Source: Micromonospora sp. CCTCC AA 2012012
GTDB taxonomy: Bacteria > Actinomycetota > Actinomycetes > Mycobacteriales > Micromonosporaceae
Reading direction: 5' to 3'
Length of the DNA: 64,000 nt
Assembly (NCBI RefSeq): GCF_040499845.1
Contig: NZ_CP159342.1
Span: 6,324,001 to 6,388,000, forward strand
Shown: positions 41,205 through 50,451 of the stretch, piece after piece
Layout of the letters: each line of letters begins with the position of its first letter
Numbering within the stretch: position 1 is the stretch's first letter
The notes under the pieces: generated by a model
Seen by the model: only the letters and a program-made list of their open reading frames with translations
What the model was told of the DNA's origin: nothing
Databases searched by the model: none
Made by a program: the position numbers and the translations under genes

Positions 41205-42104
41205 ATGAGCCAGAGCAACGGGCGGCCGCTGCCCGGTCGTGACCCGGGTCGGGAACGGCACCGGGGCGCGGTCACGCTGCGCCGTGGCGCGATCCCCACC
41301 AGCACCGCCGACCAGCGCCTGCTGGACTCCCGCGGACGCGGCGACTGGAAGACCAAGGACGCCTGGCGGGCGCTGCGGATCCTCTCCGAGTTCGTGGAGG
41401 GCTTCGACACCCTCGCCGACCTGCCGCCCGCGGTGAGCGTCTTCGGCTCCGCCCGGAGCAAGCCGGAGAGCCCGGAGTGCCGGCTGGCCGAGGAGCTGGG
41501 CGCCGCGCTGGCCCGCGCCGGCTACGCCGTGATCACCGGTGGCGGTCCGGGCGTGATGGAGGCGGCCAACCGGGGCGCCAGCGAGGCCGGCGGGCTCTCC
41601 GTCGGCCTGGGCATCGAGCTCCCCTTCGAGCAGGGGCTCAACGACTGGGTCGACCTGGCGATCGACTTCCGCTACTTCTTCGCCCGCAAGACCATGTTCG
41701 TCAAGTACGCCCAGGCGTTCGTGGTGCTGCCCGGCGGGTTCGGCACGATGGACGAGCTCTTCGAGGCGCTCACCCTGGTGCAGACCGGCAAGGTGACCCG
41801 CTTCCCGGTGGTGCTGATGGGTGAGGCGTACTGGCGCGGGCTGCTGGACTGGCTGCGCGGCAGCATGGCCGCCGAGGGCAAGATCGGCACGGTCGACCTG
41901 GAGCTGATCTGCGTCACCGACGACGTCGACGCCGCCGTACGCCACATCGTGCAGGCCGAGGCGGCGCTCTCCGCGGAGCAGGAGTCGATCCGCGAGGAGG
42001 CGGTGGCCCGGACCGCCGCGGACCAGCAGGCCGCCGCCACCGCCGCGCCCCGGGAGGAGCGACCGGCCGGCGGGCCCGGGGTGCGGCCGGACGGGCGGGA
42101 CTGA
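41205..42104 (+). CDS. TIGR00730/LOG-family phosphoribohydrolase, longer form
   Basis: 299 residues. A Rossmann fold with VSVFGSARSKPESPE, then VITGGGPGVMEAANRGA (GGGxxGxM), then the catalytic PGGFGTMDELFEALTL. LOG proteins release the base from cytokinin riboside monophosphates or related nucleotides; in bacteria the natural substrate is usually unknown. The ~70-residue N-terminal extension and the ~50-residue acidic Ala-rich tail distinguish it from the next gene. It is followed two bases later by a paralogue. As I recall, the mycobacterial LOG homologue Rv1205 also lies near dapE. Confidence 0.9.
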   Translation: MSQSNGRPLPGRDPGRERHRGAVTLRRGAIPTSTADQRLLDSRGRGDWKTKDAWRALRILSEFVEGFDTLADLPPAVSVFGSARSKPESPECRLAEELGAALARAGYAVITGGGPGVMEAANRGASEAGGLSVGLGIELPFEQGLNDWVDLAIDFRYFFARKTMFVKYAQAFVVLPGGFGTMDELFEALTLVQTGKVTRFPVVLMGEAYWRGLLDWLRGSMAAEGKIGTVDLELICVTDDVDAAVRHIVQAEAALSAEQESIREEAVARTAADQQAAATAAPREERPAGGPGVRPDGRD

Positions 42105-42106
42105 CC

Positions 42107-42658
42107 GTGGCCGCCATCTGCGTGTTCTGCGCGTCCTCGCGGACCCTCGACCAGCGCTGGCTGGACCTGGCCACCGAGACCGGCGCCGAGCTGGCCCGGC
42201 GCGGGCACACTCTGGTCAGCGGCGGTGGCTGCGTCGGCATGATGGGCGCGGTGGCGGACGGGGCGCGGGCCGCCGGCGGGCGCACCCTCGGGGTGATCCC
42301 GCAGACCCTGGTCGACCTGGAGGTCGCCGACCTGGCCAGCGACGAGCTGCTGGTCACCGACGGCATGGCCAGCCGGAAGAACCTGATGATCGAGAAGTCG
42401 GACGCCTTCATCACCCTGCCCGGCGGGCTGGGCACCCTCGACGAGCTGTTCGAGGTCTGGACCACCGCCACCCTGGCCCTGCACACCAAGCCGATGGTGC
42501 TGATCGACGCGGACGGCTTCTACCGCCCCCTGCTCGACTGGCTGCACTCGCTGGCCGACCGCCACTTCCTCAAGCCCGCCGGCCTGGACCTGGTCACCGT
42601 GGTCCCCACCGTCCCCGCCGCCCTCGACGTCCTCGAATCCCACCTCTCCCGGCGCTGA
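42107..42658 (+). CDS. TIGR00730/LOG-family phosphoribohydrolase, short form
   Basis: 183 residues from GTG 42107. Complete LOG core: AICVFCASSRTLDQRWLDLA, VSGGGCVGMMGAVADGA and the catalytic PGGLGTLDELFEVWT, followed by KPMVLIDADGFYRPLLDWL. It is closer to classical LOG length than its upstream paralogue, and the two are co-transcribed. The stop codon overlaps the left arm of the inverted repeat at 42657. Confidence 0.92.
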   Translation: MAAICVFCASSRTLDQRWLDLATETGAELARRGHTLVSGGGCVGMMGAVADGARAAGGRTLGVIPQTLVDLEVADLASDELLVTDGMASRKNLMIEKSDAFITLPGGLGTLDELFEVWTTATLALHTKPMVLIDADGFYRPLLDWLHSLADRHFLKPAGLDLVTVVPTVPAALDVLESHLSRR

Positions 42659-42711
42659 TCATGAGGTGGCCGGCGAGGTGGATCTCCGATCCTGCCGCCG
42701 ACCTCATGATC
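42657..42711. repeat. Intergenic inverted repeat with TGATCATGAGGT core
   Basis: GATCATGAGGT at 42657-42667 and ACCTCATGATC at 42701-42711, with imperfect pairing continuing inward (GGCCGGC/GCCGCCG). The left arm starts inside the TGA of the preceding gene. Same core as the element at 40757. Confidence 0.8.
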
Positions 42712-42771
42712 GACGTGAGGTCGGCGGGGTGGTGGGGGTGGGGTGTCGTAGGGGCGTGATGGGATGTGGGC

Positions 42772-45700
42772 GTGCAGGGATACCGGCTGGTGCGCCGGGG
42801 TGCGGGGGCGGGTCCTGACGGACACTTCGCCGGGTCGGTTCGGGGGGATCGGCCGGGCGGCGGGTCGGGTCAGCAGGAGCGCTCCGCGCGGGGTGCCGAG
42901 GGGGAGCCGCGATCCGGGGGGTCAGCGGGCGCTGACGCGCACCCTCGACCGGGCGCGCGACTGGCCGACCCGGTGCAGGCCGAGGTGGTGGCGCACACCG
43001 ACGGGCCGATGCTGGTCCTCGGCGGCCCCGGCACCGGCAAGACCAGCACCCTGATCGAGGCGGTCGCCGCCCGGGTGGCCGAGGGCGTCGACCCGGAGCG
43101 CGTCCTGGTGCTCACCTTCGGCCGCCGGCAGGCCACCGACCTGCGTCACGCCATCGAGGCCCGGATCGCCGGGGACGGCCACCGGGTCGTCCGCGAGCCG
43201 CTGGTCCGCACCTTCCCGGCGTACGCGTTCGGGCTGCTGCGGCGGGCCGCCGCCGAGCGGGGCGAACCGTCGCCGCGACTGCTCACCGGCCCCGAGCAGG
43301 ATCTGATCATCCGTGAGCTGCTGGACGTGGTCGGCGAGGAGCCCGACGACGATCCGGTCGGCTGGCCGGAGGACCTGCGCCCCGCGCTGCGTACCCGGGC
43401 GTTCGCCGCCCAGCTGCGCGACCTGCTGATGCGCGCCGCAGAGCGGGGCGTCGGCCCGGTCGAGCTGGCCCGGCTGGGCGAGAAGCTGGGCCGCGCCGAC
43501 TGGCCGGCCGCCGCGCGCTTCCTCCGGGAGTACGTCGCCGTCCTCGCCCTGCGCGACGTGAGCAACCGCGGCTCCGTCGCGTACGACCCGGCCGAACTGG
43601 TCCGGGCCGCCACCGGCATGCTCCTCGACGATCCGGAGCTGCTGGCCGCCGAGCGCCGTCGGCTGGCGCACGTCTACGTCGACGAGCTGGCCGACACCGA
43701 CCCCGCCCAGCTCGAGCTGCTCGCCGTCATCGCGGGCGGCGGCACCCCCCTGGTCGCCTTCGCCGACCCCGACTCCTCCACGTACGCCTTCCGGGGCGCC
43801 GACCCGGCCGGGGTGGCCACCTTCCCGCACCGGTTCCGCACCGCCTCCGGCGCGCCCGCCGCCCAGGTCGTGCTGACCACCTCGTACCGGGCCGGGCCGG
43901 GCCTGCTCGCGGCCACCGCGCGGCTGGCCCGCCGGCTGCGCGGTCCGGCCACGCACCGCCGGCTCCAGCCGCTGCCCGACGCGCCGCCCGGCACGGTCGA
44001 GGTCCGCACGTTCCGCTCGGCCACCAGCGAGTCGGCCTGGCTGGCCCACGCCCTGCGCGAGGCGCACCTGCTGGACGGGGTGCCCTGGTCCCGGATGGCG
44101 GTGCTGGTCCGGTCGACCGGCCGGCAACTGCCGTCGCTGCAACGGGCCCTGCACCACGCGGGTGTGCCGACCGTGGTGCACGGCGAGGACCTGCCGCTGC
44201 ACCTGCAACCCGGGGTGGCGCCGCTGCTGCTCCTGCTGCGCTGCGCGCTGGAACCCGACCGGCTCGACGAGGAGACCGCCGTCGCGCTGCTGCACTCGCC
44301 GCTGGGCGGCGCCGATCCGCTCGCCGAGCGGCGGCTGCGCCAGGGGCTGCGGGCGCTCGCGCTGGCCGGCGGCGACCGGCGGCCCTCCGGCGAGCTGATC
44401 GTCGAGGCGCTGCGCGACCCCGCCGAGCTGGCCGCGATCGACCGGCGCTGGGCCGTGCCCGCGCAGACGGTGGCGCAGCTGCTGGCCACCGCCCGGCAGG
44501 CGGCGGCCGTGCCCGGGGCCACCGCCGAGGACGTGCTCTGGGCGGTCTGGCGCGACAGCGGCCTGGCGGAACGCTGGGCCGGGGCGATCACCCGGGGCCG
44601 GGCCGCCACCGGGGAGCACGAGACCGCGCAGCGCTGGCGGGCCGAGGCCGCCGACCGGGACCTGGACGCGGTGCTGGTGCTCTTCGACGCGGCGGCCCGG
44701 TTCACCGACCGGCTGCCCGGCGCCCGGGCCGAGGTCTTCCTCGACCACGTGCTCGGGCAGGACCTGCCGGCCGACACGCTGGCCGCCAGCGCCGACCGGG
44801 GCGACGCGGTCCGGTTGCTCACCGCGCACGCCGCGAAGGGCCTGGAGTGGGACCTCGTCGCCGTCGCCGGGGTGCAGGAGGGCGTCTGGCCCGACCTGCG
44901 ACTCCGCGGCAGCCTGCTCGGCTCCGAACGGCTCGTCGACGTGCTCGCCGGCCGGGCGCAGGGCGCCGGGCTCCGGGCCAGCCTGGTCGGGCAGACCTCC
45001 GCGCTGCTCGACGAGGAGCGCCGGCTCTTCCACGTCGCGGTCACCCGGGCCCGGCGTCGGCTGCTGGTCACCGCGGTCGCCTCGGCGGCGGTCGGCGGCG
45101 ACGACCACGAGGAACAGCCCAGCCGCTTCCTGCACGAGCTGGGCGGCACCGAGCCGCCCGCGATCGGCGGCGGGTCGCCCCCGCCGAACCCGTCCGGACC
45201 GACGTCCGACGGGTCGGGGGCCGCCCGGGCGGGTGACGGCGCGGCGCCGGTCGTCACCGCTGAGCCGCACGACGACGAGGTCGATCGGCCCGGCGCGCTG
45301 CCGGTCACCCTGCCGCCGCGCGGGCTCACCCTGTCGGCGCTGGTGGCGGAGCTGCGTACCGCGGTCACCGACCCGGCGGCACCGTCCGCCCGGCGGCGTA
45401 CGGCGGCGGCCGAGCTGGCCCGGCTGGCCGCCGCCGGGGTTCCCGGCGCGCACCCCGACGACTGGTGGGGACTGCGCGGGCTCTCCGACGACCGACCGCT
45501 GGTGGACGACGGCGAACCGGTCCGGGTCACCCCGTCGGCGATGGAGAGCGCGTTGCGGTGCAGCCTGCGCTGGCTGCTGGAACGGCACGGCGGCAGCGGC
45601 CCGGCCAGCGCCGCGCAGGGCGTCGGCAACCTGGTGCACGCCGCCGCGATGCTCGCCGAGGACGCCAGCGTCGACCGGACCGCCCTGCTGGACTACGTGG

Positions 45701-46314
45701 CCGCCCGGTTCGACGCGATCGAGCTGGCCGCCCGCTGGATGGTCGGGCCGGAACGCGACCGCGCCGAGGCGATGGTGGACAAGCTGCTGCGCTGGCTGGC
45801 CGGCAACCCACGCCGGCTGCTCGCCATCGAGCACGAGTTCGCGGTCCGCCTCGACGACCCGCAGCGCCCGATCGAGCTGACCGGGCGGGTGGACCGGCTG
45901 GAGGTCGACGCCGACGGCCGGCTCGTGGTGATCGACCTGAAGACCGGCAAGTCCACCGCGGTCACCGAGCGGGAGCTGGCCGAGCACCCGCAGCTCGGTG
46001 CGTACCAGGCGGCGGTGGAGGCGGGGGCGTTCGCCGAGTACGGCGAGTCCTCCGGCGGGGCGGCGCTGGTGCAGCTCGGCACCGGCGCCAAGGACGCCCG
46101 GGAGCAGGCGCAGGCCGCCGCGGGGGAGGGGCCGGAGGCCGGCTGGGCGACCGCGCTGGTCCGGCGGACCGCCGATACGATGGCCGCCGCCACCTTCGCC
46201 GCGGTCGCCAACTCGAAGTGCCGGGTCTGCCCGGTCCGCACGAGCTGCCCGGTCTCGGGGCAGGGGCGTCAGGTCGTCGAGCCGCCGACGGTCCGCCGCG
46301 AGCGCGAGGAGTGA
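42772..46314 (+). CDS. adnA: AdnA subunit of the AdnAB helicase-nuclease
   Basis: About 1180 residues; GTG 42772 chosen (QGYRLVRRG), with 42766 possible. A UvrD-like motor has Walker A LGGPGTGKTSTLIE and motifs VLVLTFGRRQATDLRHAI and [20 protein letters not shown]. The C-terminal RecB-like nuclease has VIDLKTGKS. Cysteines in MESALRCSLRW and CRVCPVRTSC suggest an iron-sulfur staple. With AdnB it resects double-strand breaks, taking the RecBCD/AddAB role. The ~50 residues before Walker A are Gly/Arg-rich and may be an insertion. Confidence 0.9.
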   Translation: MQGYRLVRRGAGAGPDGHFAGSVRGDRPGGGSGQQERSARGAEGEPRSGGSAGADAHPRPGARLADPVQAEVVAHTDGPMLVLGGPGTGKTSTLIEAVAARVAEGVDPERVLVLTFGRRQATDLRHAIEARIAGDGHRVVREPLVRTFPAYAFGLLRRAAAERGEPSPRLLTGPEQDLIIRELLDVVGEEPDDDPVGWPEDLRPALRTRAFAAQLRDLLMRAAERGVGPVELARLGEKLGRADWPAAARFLREYVAVLALRDVSNRGSVAYDPAELVRAATGMLLDDPELLAAERRRLAHVYVDELADTDPAQLELLAVIAGGGTPLVAFADPDSSTYAFRGADPAGVATFPHRFRTASGAPAAQVVLTTSYRAGPGLLAATARLARRLRGPATHRRLQPLPDAPPGTVEVRTFRSATSESAWLAHALREAHLLDGVPWSRMAVLVRSTGRQLPSLQRALHHAGVPTVVHGEDLPLHLQPGVAPLLLLLRCALEPDRLDEETAVALLHSPLGGADPLAERRLRQGLRALALAGGDRRPSGELIVEALRDPAELAAIDRRWAVPAQTVAQLLATARQAAAVPGATAEDVLWAVWRDSGLAERWAGAITRGRAATGEHETAQRWRAEAADRDLDAVLVLFDAAARFTDRLPGARAEVFLDHVLGQDLPADTLAASADRGDAVRLLTAHAAKGLEWDLVAVAGVQEGVWPDLRLRGSLLGSERLVDVLAGRAQGAGLRASLVGQTSALLDEERRLFHVAVTRARRRLLVTAVASAAVGGDDHEEQPSRFLHELGGTEPPAIGGGSPPPNPSGPTSDGSGAARAGDGAAPVVTAEPHDDEVDRPGALPVTLPPRGLTLSALVAELRTAVTDPAAPSARRRTAAAELARLAAAGVPGAHPDDWWGLRGLSDDRPLVDDGEPVRVTPSAMESALRCSLRWLLERHGGSGPASAAQGVGNLVHAAAMLAEDASVDRTALLDYVAARFDAIELAARWMVGPERDRAEAMVDKLLRWLAGNPRRLLAIEHEFAVRLDDPQRPIELTGRVDRLEVDADGRLVVIDLKTGKSTAVTERELAEHPQLGAYQAAVEAGAFAEYGESSGGAALVQLGTGAKDAREQAQAAAGEGPEAGWATALVRRTADTMAAATFAAVANSKCRVCPVRTSCPVSGQGRQVVEPPTVRREREE

Positions 46315-46331
46315 GCGTGCGAGCCCCGCAG
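46300..46331 (+). repeat. Diverged partial copy of the 59-bp repeat at the adnA-adnB junction
   Basis: GAGCGCGAGGAGTG (46300-46313) and GAGCCCCGCAG (46321-46331) match two blocks of the tldD-pmbA repeat in order, with seven bases between them instead of ten. It supplies the last residues and stop of adnA. Confidence 0.55.
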
Positions 46332-46351
46332 CCAGCAGCGACGGCGCTGCC

Positions 46352-49300
46352 GTGACCCAGCCCGCGCTGTTCAGCACGACCGCGCCACCACCGAGGACCC
46401 CCGACTCCGGTCCCCGGTACACGCCGGTGGAGCTGGCGAAGCTGCTGCGGCTGCCCGCGCCCACCCGGGAGCAGGCGGCGATCATCGCCGCGCCGGTGGA
46501 GCCGCTGCTGGTGGTCGCGGGGGCCGGCTCCGGCAAGACCGAGACGATGGCCGCGCGGGTGGTCTGGCTGGTCGCCAACTCGTACGTCCGGCCGGAGCAG
46601 ATCCTCGGCCTCACCTTCACCCGCAAGGCGGCCGGCGAGCTGGCGCACCGGGTGCGTACCCGGCTGGACCAGCTCATCCGGCGGCTGGGCCGGCAGGCGC
46701 GCGACCCGCAGGACGACCCGCTCGCCGGTGAGCCGACCGTCTCCACCTACCACTCGTACGCCGGGCGGATCGTCACCGAGCACGGCCTGCGGGCTGGCTA
46801 CGAGCCGACCACCCGGCTGCTCACCGAGGCGTCCCGCTGGCAGCTCGTGGACCTGCTGGTCCGCAACTACGACGGGGACATGTCCGAGGTGGACCGGATG
46901 CCCAGCACGATCACCGACGCCGTGCTGGCGTTGGCCGGCGAGCTGGACGAGCACCTGGTCGACCCGGACGAGCTGGCCGCCTGGACCGGCCGTTTCTTCG
47001 CCGACGTGCAGTCCCGCCCCGGCCGGGTCTACGCCGACGTACGCAAGGCGCTGGCCGTGCAGCAGACCCGGCTGCGGCTGCTGCCGCTGGTGCGGGCGTA
47101 CGGCCGGCGCAAGGACGACTTCGAGGCGATGGACTTCGCCGACCAGCTCGCCCGGGCCGCCCGGGTGGCCCGCGACCATCCCGGCGTGGGGGTCATCGAG
47201 CGGGACCGCTTCCGGGTGGTGCTGCTCGACGAGTACCAGGACACCAGCCACGCCCAGGTGGTGCTCCTCAACGCCCTCTTCGGCGGCGGTCACCCGGTCA
47301 CCGCCGTCGGCGACCCCTGCCAGTCCATCTACGGCTGGCGCGGGGCCAGCGCCGGCACCCTCGACCGGTTCCCCACCGAGTTCGCCCGCGCCGACGGCAC
47401 CCCGGCCGACGTGCTCAGCCTCACCACCAGCTGGCGCAACCGGCCGGAGATCCTCGGCGTGGCCAACGCGCTGGCCACCCCGCTGCGGGCGGCCGGCGCG
47501 CAGGTGCCGGAGCTGCGCGCCGCGCTGAGCGTCAAGGACCCGATCCCGCACCGCAGCCCGCGCGGGAACGCCGCCGGCACCGTGCACTGCGCGCTGCTGG
47601 AGACGTACGCCGACGAGGCCGACTGGATCGCCGAGAGCGTCCTCGCGGCGTGGCGCGGGGCGGCCGGGATGCCCGGCGCGCTGCCCGAGCACATCCCGGT
47701 GCCGCAGCGCCCCACCACCGCCGTGCTGGTCCGGTTGCGCAGTCAGATCCCCGCCCTGGAGTCCGCGCTGCGCGCCCGGGGCCTGCCGGTCGAGGTGGTC
47801 GGCCTGGGCGGCCTGCTGGACACCCCCGAGGTGCGGGACGTGGTCTGCACGCTGCGGGTCCTGGCCGACCCGACCGACGGGGCGGCGCTGCTGCGCCTGC
47901 TCACCGGGGCGCGCTGGCGGATCGGGCCCCGTGACCTGGTCGCCCTGCACCGGCGGGCCCGGGCGATCGCCCGGTCCCGGCGGGAGCTGACCGGCGACGA
48001 CGGGCCGGAGATCGTGGTGGACGCGCTGGACGAGGCCACGCTGGTCGAGGCGCTGGCCGACCTGGGGCCGGCGCAGGCGTACTCGGCGGAGGGCTACGCC
48101 CGGCTGCGCGCGTACGGGATGGAGCTGGCGCTGCTGCGTTACCGGCTGGACCAGTCCCTGCCGGAGCTGATCGCGGACATCGAGCGGACCTCCGGCCTGG
48201 ACGTGGAGGTGGCGGTCCGGGCCGGCCGGGACGGCACCGGCGACGCCGGGCTGGCCCGCGGTCACCTGGACGCGCTCGGCGACGTCGCGGCCCGGTTCAG
48301 CGGCGAGACGCCCGGCGCCACGCTGGCCGGTTTCCTGGCCTATCTGGCCGCCGCCGAGGACGAGGAGCGGGGGCTCGCCCCGGGCGAGGTCGAGGTGGTG
48401 GAGGGGGCGGTGCAGATCCTCACCGCGCATGCCGCCAAGGGCCTGGAGTGGGACGTGGTGGCGGTCGCCGGGCTGACCCGGGGGGTCTGGCCGGGGCCGG
48501 TCCGCAACTCGGACCACTGGCTGGGTGGGCTCGGTGTGCTGCCGTTCCCGCTGCGCGGCGACGCCGACGGGCTGCCGGAGCTGGGGCTGGCCGAGGCCGA
48601 GGACCAGCGTGGGGTGGCCCGGGTGGTGGCGGACTTCACCGACGCCTGGCGGGCGCACGACGAGCGGGAGGAGCGTCGGCTGGCGTACGTGGCGGTGACC
48701 CGGCCCCGCCGGCTGCTGCTCTGCTCCGGCTACTGGTGGGGGGAGGGCACCAAGCGGTTCCGGGGCCCGTCGGTCTTCCTCCGCGAGGTGTACGACGCCT
48801 GCCTAAACGACGTGGCCGGGCACGTGATCGACGCGTGGGCGCCGGAGCCGGCCGGGGACGCGGTCAACCCGACGACGGAGGTGGTGCTCCGCGCCGAGTG
48901 GCCGGCCGATCCGCTCGGTGCCCGCCGTCCGGCGCTGGCCGAGGCCGCCGCGCTGGTCCGCCGTTTCCTCGCCGATCCGGAGGCGGCCCGCCGCGAGGCG
49001 GCCGTGCTCGCCGCCGCCGCGCTCACCGACTCCGGAGCTGCGCCCGCCGACCCGGGAGCCGCCGCCGCGCCCGCCGACCCGGGGACCGCCGCTGCGCCCG
49101 CCGACGATCCGGAGGTGGCACGCTGGCGGCGGGAGGCGGAGCTGCTGCTGGCCGAGCGGGCCGAGCTGCTGCGGCGGGCCGACGCGGTGGAGGTGGAGCT
49201 GCCGGCGCACCTGTCGGTGACCCAGCTGGTGGCGCTGCGCCGCGACCCGGAGGCGCTGGCGCGGGCCCTGCGCCGGCCGATGCCCACCGAACCCAACCCG

Positions 49301-49825
49301 TACGCCCGGCGGGGCACCGCCTTCCACACCTGGCTGGAGCAGCGGTTCGGCGCGGACCGGCTGCTCGACGTGGACGAGCTGCCCGGCGCGGCGGACGAGG
49401 ACGCCGCCCCGGACGAGGCGCTGGTCGAGCTCCAGGAGCGTTTCCTGGCCAGCGAGTGGGCCGACCGGGTGCCGCTGGAGGTGGAGGTGCCCTTCGCCAC
49501 GGTGATCGCCGGCGTGGTGGTCCGGGGCCGGATGGACGCGGTCTTCGCCCGTCCCGGTGGCCGGTTCGACGTGGTCGACTGGAAGACCGGTCGGCAGCCG
49601 GCCGGCCGGGAGGCCGAGGTGGCCGCCGTGCAGCTCGCCGTCTACCGGCTGGCCTGGGCGGAGCTGGCCGGTGTGCCGGTCGACCGGGTGGGCGCCGCGT
49701 TCCACTACGTCCGGGACGGGGTGACCGTGCGGCCGGCCGACCTGCTGGACGCGGCGGGACTGACCGCGTTGATCGCCGGGGTACCGGAAATCTCGCCGGA
49801 AGCCCCACCGGCCGGAAATCCGTGA
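46352..49825 (+). CDS. adnB: AdnB subunit of the AdnAB helicase-nuclease
   Basis: 1157 residues from GTG 46352, 37 bases after adnA. UvrD-type motor: [11 protein letters not shown] (Q motif), [20 protein letters not shown] (Walker A), [14 protein letters not shown] (Walker B), [17 protein letters not shown] and [16 protein letters not shown]. The C-terminal nuclease has [15 protein letters not shown] and [15 protein letters not shown]. An Ala/Pro-rich linker (around residue 890, [19 protein letters not shown]) joins the two. In Mycobacterium AdnB is the main motor. The pair sits with nudC, mrx1 and uvrD2 in a similar order. Confidence 0.93.
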   Translation: MTQPALFSTTAPPPRTPDSGPRYTPVELAKLLRLPAPTREQAAIIAAPVEPLLVVAGAGSGKTETMAARVVWLVANSYVRPEQILGLTFTRKAAGELAHRVRTRLDQLIRRLGRQARDPQDDPLAGEPTVSTYHSYAGRIVTEHGLRAGYEPTTRLLTEASRWQLVDLLVRNYDGDMSEVDRMPSTITDAVLALAGELDEHLVDPDELAAWTGRFFADVQSRPGRVYADVRKALAVQQTRLRLLPLVRAYGRRKDDFEAMDFADQLARAARVARDHPGVGVIERDRFRVVLLDEYQDTSHAQVVLLNALFGGGHPVTAVGDPCQSIYGWRGASAGTLDRFPTEFARADGTPADVLSLTTSWRNRPEILGVANALATPLRAAGAQVPELRAALSVKDPIPHRSPRGNAAGTVHCALLETYADEADWIAESVLAAWRGAAGMPGALPEHIPVPQRPTTAVLVRLRSQIPALESALRARGLPVEVVGLGGLLDTPEVRDVVCTLRVLADPTDGAALLRLLTGARWRIGPRDLVALHRRARAIARSRRELTGDDGPEIVVDALDEATLVEALADLGPAQAYSAEGYARLRAYGMELALLRYRLDQSLPELIADIERTSGLDVEVAVRAGRDGTGDAGLARGHLDALGDVAARFSGETPGATLAGFLAYLAAAEDEERGLAPGEVEVVEGAVQILTAHAAKGLEWDVVAVAGLTRGVWPGPVRNSDHWLGGLGVLPFPLRGDADGLPELGLAEAEDQRGVARVVADFTDAWRAHDEREERRLAYVAVTRPRRLLLCSGYWWGEGTKRFRGPSVFLREVYDACLNDVAGHVIDAWAPEPAGDAVNPTTEVVLRAEWPADPLGARRPALAEAAALVRRFLADPEAARREAAVLAAAALTDSGAAPADPGAAAAPADPGTAAAPADDPEVARWRREAELLLAERAELLRRADAVEVELPAHLSVTQLVALRRDPEALARALRRPMPTEPNPYARRGTAFHTWLEQRFGADRLLDVDELPGAADEDAAPDEALVELQERFLASEWADRVPLEVEVPFATVIAGVVVRGRMDAVFARPGGRFDVVDWKTGRQPAGREAEVAAVQLAVYRLAWAELAGVPVDRVGAAFHYVRDGVTVRPADLLDAAGLTALIAGVPEISPEAPPAGNP

Positions 49826-49868
49826 TACGTTGGTCCCGTTGCAGTTTTGGTTTCCAGAGACTCTGTGT

Positions 49869-49896
49869 GCGCCTGGCGGATTGTGGCCCCAGGCGC
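49869..49896 (+). terminator. Hairpin with U-rich tail (adnB terminator or csp-leader attenuator)
   Basis: GCGCCTGG (49869-49876) pairs with CCAGGCGC (49889-49896), followed directly by TCTTTGTTGTG. It is one of the few hairpins in the window with a U-rich tract. It lies 44 bases after adnB and 135 before the cold-shock gene. Confidence 0.6.
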
Positions 49897-50030
49897 TCTT
49901 TGTTGTGTCCGGAGTTCTCCGGGCGGGGCGACCAGCAGCGACAGGTTCATCGCGTGGATCATGCGCGGTGGGCTCCTCTTTCGGCCCGCAACAAGTGCGG
50001 TTCGAACGTTCCGTCAAGGAGACGAAACAA

Positions 50031-50234
50031 ATGGCTATTGGCACCGTCAAGTGGTTCAACGCTGACAAGGGCTTCGGCTTCATCACCCCGGACGGCGGCG
50101 GCGCTGACGTCTTCGCCCACTTCTCGGCGATCCAGTCCTCCGGCTACCGGAGCCTGGACGAGAACCAGCGGGTCGAGTTCGAGGTCACCCAGGGCCAGAA
50201 GGGCCCGCAGGCGGAGAACATCCGCCCGCTCTGA
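50031..50234 (+). CDS. cspA: Cold-shock protein
   Basis: 67 residues from ATG 50031, with AAGGAGACGAAACAA before it. A single cold-shock domain: [20 protein letters not shown] (RNP1 KGFGFI) and DVFAHFSAI (RNP2, with Ala where His/Val is more common). It binds single-stranded RNA and DNA and melts RNA structure at low temperature. A ~205-base leader follows adnB and may contain its own promoter and a structured 5' region. Codon usage is more AT-tolerant near the start, as in other highly expressed csp genes. Confidence 0.95.
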   Translation: MAIGTVKWFNADKGFGFITPDGGGADVFAHFSAIQSSGYRSLDENQRVEFEVTQGQKGPQAENIRPL

Positions 50235-50285
50235 TCTTCGGATCACCCGTAACACCCATCGCGCCCTCAGGGCACGGTGACGGGT

Positions 50286-50338
50286 CCGGTCCGCCGCGCC
50301 ACCCCCGCTCCGGCGGGCGGCGCGCTGCGGCGGACCGG
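50286..50338 (+). terminator. Hairpin after csp
   Basis: A 12-bp stem (50286-50297 with 50327-50338) encloses a smaller GC-rich hairpin. It could terminate csp, or be part of the long structured leader of the DEAD-box helicase gene downstream. Confidence 0.6.
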
Positions 50339-50412
50339 CCCGTACCCCCTTCGGTTCGTGCTTGTGAGTCCCGGCGGACGAGTCCCCCGGTGACAGCGCC
50401 GCCCTTCGGCGC

Positions 50413-50443
50413 CCTTCCTCGACACGTGCCGCGTCGAGGAAGG
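50413..50443 (+). promoter_or_regulatory. Hairpin that sequesters the ribosome-binding site of the DEAD-box helicase gene
   Basis: CCTTCCTCGAC (50413-50423) pairs perfectly with GTCGAGGAAGG (50433-50443) over a 9-base loop. The right arm contains GAGGAAGG, the Shine-Dalgarno, eight bases before ATG 50452. A smaller GCGCCG/CGGCGC hairpin lies just upstream (50396-50412). Translation would need this stem opened, by temperature, an RNA chaperone such as the neighbouring Csp, or the helicase itself. Confidence 0.6.
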
Positions 50444-50451
50444 CATTCCGC

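Noticed and set aside
25327..42720. Treating the inverted repeats at 25351, 40757 and 42657 as ordinary terminators
   Set aside because: Their 17-33 base loops and missing U-tract differ from the short-loop GC hairpins used at other convergent gene ends here, so they are listed as repeats.
42922..46746. Minus-strand frame of 1274 codons across adnA
   Set aside because: No recognisable domain, and the plus strand encodes an AdnA protein with all helicase and nuclease motifs.
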